Source: Actinomycetota bacterium
Lineage (GTDB): Bacteria > Actinomycetota > Thermoleophilia > Gaiellales > Gaiellaceae
Assembly: GCA_020029595.1 (NCBI GenBank)
Contig: JAIBJN010000022.1
Span: 1-36,635 of the forward strand
Direction: 5' to 3'
Length of the DNA stretch: 36,635 nt
Positions 7,518 through 13,805 of the stretch are shown in pieces. A program made the position numbers and the translations under genes. Within the stretch, counting starts at the first letter, position 1. Every line of letters starts with the position of its first letter. The notes below the pieces were generated by a model. That model had not been told where the DNA came from and made no database searches. It was given only the letters and a program-made list of their open reading frames with translations.

Positions 7518-8227
7518 GCTCCCGGCCGGCCGTGCTCGGCGAGCACCTCCGCCGTCGGCGCCTCGGGCGTGCGGTGACTCCCGCTGAGGACGGCCCGGTG
7601 CACGACCACCGCGAGAACGGCGCCGAGCGGAGGCGCGATCAGGTAGATCCAGATCCCGTCCCACACGTTGCCGACCAGATCGGGCCCGAAGGTCCGAGCG
7701 GGGTTCACCGAGGAGCCGCTGAAGGGGATCGCGGCGAAGTGCACGGCGGCGAGGGTGAGCGGGATGGCGAGGAGGGCGCTGTCCCCGAACCTCCCGCTGA
7801 CGCTCGCCTGGAGGATGACCGCCACGAAGATCGTCGTGAAGAGCAGCTCGATCAGGAAGGCCGTGCCGTCGCCGAAGGACCCGGGAACGGTTGCGGTGTC
7901 GGCGACGTCGTCCTGGCTCGTGGCGAGGAGGAGCGCGAGCGCTGCCAGGATCCCGCCGGCGAATTGCGCGATCCAGTACTTGACCACGTCGCTGCTCGAG
8001 AGCCGCCGGTCGAGGAACATCGCGAGCGAGACCGCCGGGTTGAAATGGCCGCCCGAGACCTCTCCGAACGCATAGAGGCCGCCGAGCAGGGCGAGCCCGA
8101 AGGCGAGCGGGACGACTACGAGCACGGGCGCAGCCGTCAGGAGCGACGCCACGATCGCCGTCGTGCCGGCGAAGACGAGGACGAACGTTCCGAGCAGCTC
8201 AGCTGCGTACTTCTGCCAGGTATCCAT
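7514..8227 (-). CDS. Aquaporin / MIP-family channel
   Basis: The 237-residue protein has six membrane helices and two NPA boxes: GGHFNPAVSLAMF near residue 60 and SSVNPARTFGPDLV near residue 172. The N-terminus WQKYAAELLGTFVLVFAGT is typical of the family. The ATG at 8227 is preceded by GGAGGA at good spacing; the frame stays open upstream but that part has no family similarity. Specificity between water, glycerol and other small solutes cannot be settled by reading alone. Its TAG stop and the TAG stop of the convergent SGNH gene share one CTAG (7514-7517). Confidence 0.93.
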   Translation of the reverse strand: MDTWQKYAAELLGTFVLVFAGTTAIVASLLTAAPVLVVVPLAFGLALLGGLYAFGEVSGGHFNPAVSLAMFLDRRLSSSDVVKYWIAQFAGGILAALALLLATSQDDVADTATVPGSFGDGTAFLIELLFTTIFVAVILQASVSGRFGDSALLAIPLTLAAVHFAAIPFSGSSVNPARTFGPDLVGNVWDGIWIYLIAPPLGAVLAVVVHRAVLSGSHRTPEAPTAEVLAEHGRPGA

Positions 8228-8372
8228 GGAATCCTCCAGGGGGACGGGGGACGACGCGACCTTCGCCGAGAAGGCGGCGACATTCTGTCCCAAGGAGCCC
8301 TCCCGGCGTCGAGGACGGCGGACCAGGAGGGGTTGGCGGAACGTTGCTCGTCGCCGGGGTGCGCTGGTCGGG

Positions 8373-8439
8373 CCGAGGCAAGGACGCAGAGAGCGCTCGT
8401 AGCAGGAAGCTACGGGTGCGACCGAGGACACCGCCTCGG
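8373..8439. other. Structured intergenic element with competing stems
   Basis: CCGAGGC (8373-8379) pairs with GCCTCGG (8433-8439). Inside lies a perfect hairpin, CGTAGC-AGGAA-GCTACG (8398-8414). A second CCGAGG (8422-8427) could pair with the same CCTCGG, so the two long pairings exclude each other. It sits in the 250-bp gap (8228-8477) between aquaporin and the PaaI remnant, upstream of aquaporin on the minus strand. No gene is seen in that gap. Confidence 0.45.
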
Positions 8440-8477
8440 GGCGAGCAGCGCGGCCCGGCGGCACAGCCTGGGTTTCG

Positions 8478-8880
8478 TCAAAACCGGCCGCGGAAGGACG
8501 CGACGAGCTCGCCGTTCGCGCGGCGGACGTCGACGTCGTAGACGCCGTTTCGCCCCTCCCGGAAGCGCTCCTCGGCGACCGCGACGAGCTCGTCCCCCTC
8601 ACAGGCGGGCGCGAGGGAACTCGATGCTGCACCCGGCGGCGACCGTGACGACGTCGTAGGAGTTGCAGGCGAAGGCAAAGGCGGAGTCGGCGAGCGCGAA
8701 GACGATCCCCCCGTGGCAGGTGCCGTGGCCGTTGAGCATGTCGGCGCGGACGGTCATGCGCGTGCGGGCGTAGCCCGGGCGGATCTCGTCGAGCGCCATC
8801 CCGAGCGCCTGCGAGGCGCTGTCGCGCGCGTACATCGCCTCCCCGACCGCGGCGGCCAGGCGCTCCTCGGGTGCGGCCAT
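8478..8880 (-). pseudogene. PaaI-type hotdog thioesterase, interrupted by a frameshift
   Basis: The N-terminal frame gives MAAPEERLAAAVGEAM, then MLNGHGTCHGGIVFALADS, the HGG active-site loop of hydroxyphenylacetyl-CoA thioesterases, and ends CSIEFPRARL. The rest of the domain continues in another frame as LAPACEGDELVAVAEERF and GVYDVDVRRANGELVASF, stopping at 8478. Removing one base from the three-base C run (G at 8615-8617 on the plus strand) restores CSIEFLAPACEGDEL, the family sequence. This is either a real frameshift mutation or a sequencing error in a homopolymer. Joined, the protein would be about 133 residues, a normal PaaI length. PaaI hydrolyses aromatic acyl-CoA esters, which fits the CoA ligase 7 kb away only loosely. 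Confidence 0.82.
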
Positions 8881-8919
8881 GGGCGCCCACGATAGCCCCC
8901 GCCGAGGCGGCGGAGCAAC

Positions 8920-9024
8920 GCTTGTGTTCCACCGGCACAAAGTCTCAGGCCGCCAAGGGAGCCGATTGACCGCCGGGCAAGAGCGAGGAAGCCCGGGGAG
9001 GGCTTGTGTGTGTGGAACACAAGC
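8920..9024. repeat. Inverted 13-bp repeats between the nitroreductase and paaI-like genes
   Basis: GCTTGTGTTCCAC (8920-8932) and GTGGAACACAAGC (9012-9024) are perfect inverted copies 79 nt apart. Each copy also forms a small dyad of its own: TTGTG/CACAA at 8922-8940 and CTTGTGT/ACACAAG at 9003-9023. A hairpin AAGCCC-GGGGA-GGGCTT (8989-9005) lies between them. They could be regulator sites or a small palindromic repeat; no coding sequence is seen here. Confidence 0.55.
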
Positions 9025-9057
9025 TCCCTCGGGCGCTCATGGGGCGCCGCCGAGTGC

Positions 9058-9570
9058 CTAGATGCGCTGGATGAGCTCGTCGAGCGGGCGGCGGTTGGCG
9101 CGCGCGCTCCACTCGTCCGCTGAGCGGCTGAACGGGTCACGCGGGCGCGCCGGGTAGCCGAAGGTGAGCACGATGGCGGGGCGCTCCCCCTCGCTGAGGC
9201 CGAGCACCTCCGCGACGGCGTCCGCGTCCGGCATCCCGTTGGGACAAGAGCCGACGCCTTCGTCCCAGGCGGCGAGCAGCATGTTCTGCGCCGCGCGGCC
9301 GGCGTCGAACGCGAGCGGGCCCTTCCCGGAGACGACGATCGCCACGACGAGCTGCGCGCCGCGGACGTTCCCCGGCTCGAACACACAGTCCGCGAGCCGC
9401 TCCCGACGGCCGGAATCCTCGACGACCAGGAAGCGCCACGGCTGGGCGTTCTGCGCGCTGCCCGCCAGCCGGCCCGCGTCGAGAATGCGCCGCTCGACGT
9501 CCTCCGGGATCGACCGCTCCGCGTAGTCCCTCACCTCTCGCCGCGAGGCGATGGCGAGCCGAAGCTCCAT
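9058..9570 (-). CDS. Nitroreductase-family FMN oxidoreductase
   Basis: The 170-residue protein begins MELRLAIASRREVRDYAERSIP, the family N-terminus with the SRR FMN-phosphate contact. It continues with LAGSAQNAQPWRFLVVED (FMN-binding NxQPW), GRAAQNMLLAAWDEGVGSCP and IVLTFGYPA. Members use NAD(P)H to reduce nitro groups, quinones or enones; the substrate here is unknown. It lacks a Shine-Dalgarno, but TAGACT ends 6 nt before the ATG, which argues for leaderless translation. It lies 9 nt after the small membrane protein gene on the same strand. Confidence 0.92.
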   Translation of the reverse strand: MELRLAIASRREVRDYAERSIPEDVERRILDAGRLAGSAQNAQPWRFLVVEDSGRRERLADCVFEPGNVRGAQLVVAIVVSGKGPLAFDAGRAAQNMLLAAWDEGVGSCPNGMPDADAVAEVLGLSEGERPAIVLTFGYPARPRDPFSRSADEWSARANRRPLDELIQRI

Positions 9571-9576
9571 GGCGAG

Positions 9577-9582
9577 AGTCTA
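9577..9582 (-). promoter_or_regulatory. -10 box of a leaderless promoter for the nitroreductase
   Basis: TAGACT ends 6 nt before the ATG at 9570. Its first three bases are the TAG stop codon of the upstream membrane protein gene. Confidence 0.5.
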
Positions 9583-10005
9583 GTGCCCCTCGCCCGCGAG
9601 GACGCCGAGCACGACGCCGAAGAGCGCGTGCACGGCCGCCTCGTAGGCAAAGACGCGCGGGTTCGTAAAGAGGGGCGGCCAGGTGCCGCGTCGCCGGTCC
9701 GGGTGGACGCGGTCGACGACGGCCATCCCCGGCCAGAGGGCGAGGTTCTCCGCCTGCGCGGCAACGAGGCCGCGCTTCCACCCACGCCCGCCCGAGCGGG
9801 CGAAGACTGCGCCGAAGAGGGCACCGTTGGCGAGGTGGGCGCCGAGCCCGGCCCCCTGCCACCCCGGGCCGTCCCGGGAGAGAATCGCGCCGAGAAGGCG
9901 CACGTCCGAGTAGCCGGACGGCGGGCGGAAGAGGCGCGCGGCCGCCGGCTCGGCGGCCGCCCACGCCGCGGCGGCGGCGACTCCGGCCAGAGCTCCTCGG
10001 ATCAC
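9580..10005 (-). CDS. Small membrane protein of unknown function
   Basis: The 141-residue protein, read from GTG at 10005, is hydrophobic, with about three to four membrane segments: ALAGVAAAAAWAAAE, LGAHLANGALFGAVFA, LALWPGMAVVD and AAVHALFGVVLGVLA. I do not recognise a family with certainty. The start is chosen because TACGCT ends 6 nt upstream and the preceding residues in the frame look non-coding. It is divergent from the MFS gene with only 22 bp between start codons and is followed closely by the nitroreductase gene. Confidence 0.65.
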   Translation of the reverse strand: MIRGALAGVAAAAAWAAAEPAAARLFRPPSGYSDVRLLGAILSRDGPGWQGAGLGAHLANGALFGAVFARSGGRGWKRGLVAAQAENLALWPGMAVVDRVHPDRRRGTWPPLFTNPRVFAYEAAVHALFGVVLGVLAGEGH

Positions 10006-10011
10006 CCTCGG

Positions 10012-10021
10012 AGCGTATCCT
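10012..10021. promoter_or_regulatory. Overlapping divergent -10 boxes (membrane protein / MFS)
   Basis: The ten bases AGCGTATCCT hold TACGCT on the minus strand (10012-10017) and TATCCT on the plus strand (10016-10021). Each ends exactly 6 nt before a GTG start codon (10005 minus, 10028 plus), so both genes look leaderless and their promoters share two bases. Confidence 0.55.
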
Positions 10022-10027
10022 CCGCGC

Positions 10028-11506
10028 GTGGAGACCCTCGGGCTCGAGTCGCGGCGCCGGCTCACGCTTGCAGCGACGATCCTCGGCTCGTCGCTCGCGT
10101 TCATCGACGCCAGCGTCGTCATCGTCGCGCTGCCCACGATCGAGGAGGACCTCGGCCTCGGCCTCACGGGGCAACAGTGGGTCTTCCTCTCGTACTCCCT
10201 CGCGCTCGCGGCGCTCTATCTCCCCGGCGGCGCGATCGGAGACCGCTACGGGCGGCGCAACGTCTTCATCGCCGGCGCGGCGGGCTTCGCCCTCTCCTCC
10301 CTCCTCGCCGGGTCCGCCGGCAACGAGGCCGTTCTCATCGTGGCACGCACCCTCCAGGGGGTGGCCGGTGCGTTCTTGACGACGAACTCGCTGGCGCTGC
10401 TGAGAGGCGTGTACGGCGCGGAGGCAGGACGGGCGATCGGGCTGTGGACCTCCTTCACGAGCGTGGCGACGATCGCCGGGCCGCCGGTCGGCGGGGCGCT
10501 CGTCGAGTGGGCGTCCTGGCGCTGGATCTTCCTCGTCAACCTGCCGCTGGCCGGCGCCGCCGTCGCGCTGGCGATCCTCGGGCGCTGCGACGAGGAGCCC
10601 TCGGGGCGCGTCGGGCGGCTCGACCTTCCGGGCGCCGCGCTCGCAGCCACCGGCTTCGGCCTGCTCACGTACGGCCTGGTCGAGGGCGCGGATCGGGGCT
10701 TCGGCGGACTGTGGTGGGCGTTCGTCGGCGCGACCGTCGCGCTCGCCGCCTTCGTTGTCGTCGAGCGGAGGGTGGCCGAGCCCATGCTCCCCTTCGCGCT
10801 CTTCCGCGTCCGGAACTTCGCGGCGGCGAACGCCGAGACCTTCCTCGTCTACGCCGGGCTCTACGGCTTCTTCGTCTTCTTCACGCTCTACCTTCAGTTC
10901 CTCGGCTTCTCGCCGTTCGAGGCCGGGCTCCTCAACATCCCCTCGAGCGTGATCATGATCCTGCTCGCCGCCCGCTTCGGCGGCCTCGCGGACCGGCACG
11001 GCCCCCGGCTCTACCTGACGCTCGGCCCGGCGCTGATCGGGGCGGGGACGCTCGTCTTCTCCCTCGTGGACGAGCGCTCGAACTTCTGGACGTTCGGCAT
11101 CGCCGGGCTCCTCCTCTTCTCCTTCGGCCTCGCGATGATGGTCGCGCCCATCACCTCGACGGCGCTCAAGTCCGCGCCCGAGCGCTACGCAGGCATCGCC
11201 TCGGGGGTCAACTCGACGGTCTCGCGGCTGGGGAGCCTCGTGGCGATCGCGGTCATCGGACTTGTGATCGCCCTCGTCTTCGACGCCCGCACGGACGCCC
11301 CCGGCGCGGTCCCTCTTGCCAAGGACCAGACGGCCCCGGAGCTCCGCGAGGCGTCGATCGACGGCTTCCGTGCCGGCATGGTGCTCGCCGCCGCACTCGC
11401 CTTCGCGGGCGCCGCGGTCGGCGCCGTGGGAATCTCGAACCGCGAGGCGCGCGGCGAGGAACCCCCGCTGCTCAGCGAACAGGCACCGGCGCCAGCCGGA
11501 AGCTGA
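10028..11506 (+). CDS. MFS transporter, DHA2-like drug:H+ antiporter family (14 TM)
   Basis: The 492-residue protein has the 14-helix pattern of DHA2 exporters. Motif C-like and motif A signatures are visible: LGSSLAFIDASVVIVALPTI (helix 1), GGAIGDRYGRRNVF (loop 2-3), LQGVAGAFLTTNSLALL and SVATIAGPPVGGALVEW (helix 5). A second DRHGPRL loop lies in the C-terminal half. Such pumps expel drugs, dyes or metabolites in exchange for protons; the cargo is unknown. The start GTG is 6 nt after a TATCCT box. Its 3' end overlaps the convergent ATP-grasp gene by 35 bp. Confidence 0.93.
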   Translation: METLGLESRRRLTLAATILGSSLAFIDASVVIVALPTIEEDLGLGLTGQQWVFLSYSLALAALYLPGGAIGDRYGRRNVFIAGAAGFALSSLLAGSAGNEAVLIVARTLQGVAGAFLTTNSLALLRGVYGAEAGRAIGLWTSFTSVATIAGPPVGGALVEWASWRWIFLVNLPLAGAAVALAILGRCDEEPSGRVGRLDLPGAALAATGFGLLTYGLVEGADRGFGGLWWAFVGATVALAAFVVVERRVAEPMLPFALFRVRNFAAANAETFLVYAGLYGFFVFFTLYLQFLGFSPFEAGLLNIPSSVIMILLAARFGGLADRHGPRLYLTLGPALIGAGTLVFSLVDERSNFWTFGIAGLLLFSFGLAMMVAPITSTALKSAPERYAGIASGVNSTVSRLGSLVAIAVIGLVIALVFDARTDAPGAVPLAKDQTAPELREASIDGFRAGMVLAAALAFAGAAVGAVGISNREARGEEPPLLSEQAPAPAGS

Positions 11507-12644
11507 GCGCGCGGGCGCGCTCGCGGCAGCGCGCGACGGCCTCCTCCCGCGTCTCGCCGATGCCGTAGAGGATGGCCAGGCGATAGCTCTGAGCGTCATT
11601 CACGCCCTGGTCGGAGAGGTAGAGGCCCGGGCGGACGAGCAGCTCGACGTCGCGGTCGGGGTCGGGGACGGCCTCGACGAAGGCGTCCGTGAACACGCGC
11701 AGGCAGTAGCTCACGCCCACCCCCTCGGCCGGGCCCGGGCGCCACGCGGGATCCTGGCCGAGTGCGAGCTCGAAGAGAGCGTCGTACGTCGAGCGTCCGT
11801 GCACGGCCTGGACGAGCGGCGCGAATTGAGAGGCGAGGCGCCCGTTGACCTCGATGATCTGCGCGGGGCCCTGCTCGGGGACGAAGAACTCGACGTTGAA
11901 GAAGCCGCCCTCGAAGCCGAGCGCGGGCAGGACGCGCCCGGTGACGTCGGAGAGCTCCGCGAGCCGCTCCTCCGGAAGCGCGCTCGGGTACTCGAAGCGC
12001 TCGAAGCTGAGCGTCCCCGGGTACTTGACGGAGTCGGTGACCCCGATCGTCGTCACGCGCCCTCCGTGCACGTACCCCTCGAGCGTCACCTCTGCACCGG
12101 AGAGGAGCTCCTCGACGAGGAAGCCGTGCGCATGGGCGGGGTCGGCGCCGGCCAGGGCCGCGATCTCCGCGTAGCGCGTCGTGTAGCGGTCGATCTCGTG
12201 GAGGTCGAGCAGATCGCGAGGGTCGTCGATCCGGAACGCGTTCTGCGAGAGGCGCCCGACGACGGGCTTGACGAAGAACGGGACGTCGAACGGCACGCGG
12301 CCGTCCAGGACGGCGAAGCTCGGAGTCGCCTCTGGAGCGACGCGGTGCTGGAGGGCGCGCGACGTCGGCTTGTGCTGGCAGGCGACGAGCGCCTCCGGCC
12401 GGGGCCCCGGAAGGTCGCGGCGTTCGGCGAGCAGCGAGGCGAGGAGCGCGGATTGATCCTTCGTGCCCACGACCGCCTCGGCCGGGATCGACTCGCACTC
12501 CTCCAGGAAGGCCTCGGGGTCGAAGGCCTCGAGCTGGTCGAGGTCGGAGCCGGCGAAGCGGACGCTGTAGCGATCCTCGAGGCCGGCCGCGCGAATCGCT
12601 TTCAGGTCCCGCTCCTGCGGGCAGAGCACCAGGATGTCTCTCAT
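11472..12644 (-). CDS. ATP-grasp domain protein (carboxylate-amine/thiol ligase-like)
   Basis: The 390-residue protein has a pre-ATP-grasp domain starting MRDILVLCPQERDLKAI, the nucleotide-binding lysine segment FFVKPVVGRLSQNAF, the second-lobe element GFLVEELLSGAEVTLEGYV, and the metal-binding EFFVPEQGPAQIIEVNGRL with its Glu and Asn. Members join a carboxylate to an amine, thiol or peptide using ATP. Substrates cannot be predicted. The ATG at 12644 is preferred to an earlier ATG at 12689, because MRDILVL begins the Rossmann-like strand and TAGCAT (12673-12678, minus) lies upstream as a -10 candidate. It is divergent from the MetE-like gene by 56 bp. Confidence 0.88.
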   Translation of the reverse strand: MRDILVLCPQERDLKAIRAAGLEDRYSVRFAGSDLDQLEAFDPEAFLEECESIPAEAVVGTKDQSALLASLLAERRDLPGPRPEALVACQHKPTSRALQHRVAPEATPSFAVLDGRVPFDVPFFVKPVVGRLSQNAFRIDDPRDLLDLHEIDRYTTRYAEIAALAGADPAHAHGFLVEELLSGAEVTLEGYVHGGRVTTIGVTDSVKYPGTLSFERFEYPSALPEERLAELSDVTGRVLPALGFEGGFFNVEFFVPEQGPAQIIEVNGRLASQFAPLVQAVHGRSTYDALFELALGQDPAWRPGPAEGVGVSYCLRVFTDAFVEAVPDPDRDVELLVRPGLYLSDQGVNDAQSYRLAILYGIGETREEAVARCRERARALSFRLAPVPVR

Positions 12645-12688
12645 AAGGCCTGCGCGCCCGCGCGCGCCGGAAATGCTACCCGTCTGCA

Positions 12689-12694
12689 TACGCT
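12689..12694 (+). promoter_or_regulatory. -10 box of a leaderless promoter for the MetE-like gene
   Basis: TACGCT ends 6 nt before the GTG at 12701. No Shine-Dalgarno is present. Confidence 0.5.
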
Positions 12695-12700
12695 ACCCGC

Positions 12701-13804
12701 GTGCTCGAAGCTCGAACCGACGTCGTCGGCAGCCTGCTCAGGCCCACCGAGCTCCTGGAGGCGCAGGAGCGGCTCGCCGCCGGGGAGCTTTCTCGCGCCG
12801 AGTTCAAGCGCGTAGAGGATCGCGCGGTCGACGAGGCGCTGCAGCTCCAGGAGGAGGCGGGCCTGGACGTCGTCACCGACGGCGAGATGCGCCGGCTCTC
12901 CTTCCAGAGTCAGCTTCCGGCCGCGGTGGAGGGATTCGGCGCCTGGGACCTGGACGCGTTCCTCTGGGGCGATTGGCACTCGGAGGAGCTGGGCGACCTG
13001 AGCGTCGAGCGCCCCCCGCTCGCCGTCGTCGGGACGCTTCGTCGGCGACGCTCCCTCTCCGGCGAGGAGTTCGCCTACGCCCGCGGCCGCACCGACCGGG
13101 TCCTGAAGGTCACTCTTCCGAGCCCGAGCCTCTTCGCCAACTTCTACGATCCCGAGCGCTCCCGTGAGGCCTATCCGGCGCTCGAGGACTTCCTCGGCGC
13201 CGTGGCCGAGATCCTGCGCGAGGAGGTCGAGGAGCTCGTCGACCTCGGCGCCACGTACATCCAGCTCGACGCTCCGCACTACCCGCTGCTCGTCGACCCC
13301 CGCTACCGCGACTTCTACGAGAGCAGGGGCTGGCCGGCCGAGCGCTGGCTCGACCTCGGCCTGGAGCTCGACAACGTCGTCATCGGAGACCATCCGGGCG
13401 TGACCTTCGGCTTCCACCTGTGCCGGGGGAACCAGGCGAGCCGCTGGCTCGTCGAGGGCGGCTACGACTGGCTCGCCGGCCGCCTCTTCCGACGGGTGAA
13501 GGCCCAGCGGCTCCTGCTCGAGTACGACGACGCCCGCTCGGGCGGCTTCGAGCCGCTCGCCGAGGCCCCCGAGGACGCGATCTGCGTGCTCGGGCTCGTG
13601 ACGACGAAGACCCCTCGGCGGGAGAGCGTCGATGAGCTCGTCGGGCGGATCCGCGAGGCCGCCCGCTTCGTCCCGCTCGAGCGGCTCGCGCTCTCGCCGC
13701 AGTGCGGCTTCGCCACGTCGATCGTCGGCAACGCCCTCTCGGTGGAGGACGAGCGGGCGAAGCTCGCGACCATCGCCGAGACGGCCGCGGTGGTGTGGGC
13801 TTGA
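12701..13804 (+). CDS. MetE C-terminal-domain-like zinc methyltransferase
   Basis: The 367-residue protein resembles only the catalytic half of cobalamin-independent methionine synthase (MetE is about 750 residues). It begins TDVVGSLLRP, the usual GS-R-P start of these short homologues. The zinc ligands are visible: His239 and Cys241 in FGFHLCRGN, Glu274 in LLLEYD and Cys335 in LSPQCGF. Such short proteins transfer methyl groups to thiols or split C-S/C-C bonds; which applies here is unknown. The HAL-like gene starts 1 nt after its stop, so the pair is one operon. It probably acts in the same pathway as that protein and the ABC importer. Confidence 0.9.
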   Translation: MLEARTDVVGSLLRPTELLEAQERLAAGELSRAEFKRVEDRAVDEALQLQEEAGLDVVTDGEMRRLSFQSQLPAAVEGFGAWDLDAFLWGDWHSEELGDLSVERPPLAVVGTLRRRRSLSGEEFAYARGRTDRVLKVTLPSPSLFANFYDPERSREAYPALEDFLGAVAEILREEVEELVDLGATYIQLDAPHYPLLVDPRYRDFYESRGWPAERWLDLGLELDNVVIGDHPGVTFGFHLCRGNQASRWLVEGGYDWLAGRLFRRVKAQRLLLEYDDARSGGFEPLAEAPEDAICVLGLVTTKTPRRESVDELVGRIREAARFVPLERLALSPQCGFATSIVGNALSVEDERAKLATIAETAAVVWA

Positions 13805-13805
13805 G

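Noticed and set aside
8373-8439. tRNA-like reading of the structured element
   Set aside because: Although the 67-nt size and nested stems recall a tRNA, there is no T-loop consensus, no plausible anticodon arm and no acceptor stem of proper form.
9581-9589. TAGTGCCCC as a second copy of the palindromic element end seen at 31183
   Set aside because: It is only nine bases, has no inverted partner nearby, and is explained by the stop codon of the small membrane protein.
6278-11599. Several long open frames opposite or out of phase with the SGNH, aquaporin, nitroreductase and MFS genes
   Set aside because: They are Arg/Ala/Gly/Pro-rich shadows caused by high GC; no family motifs, and codon-position GC favours the recognised genes.
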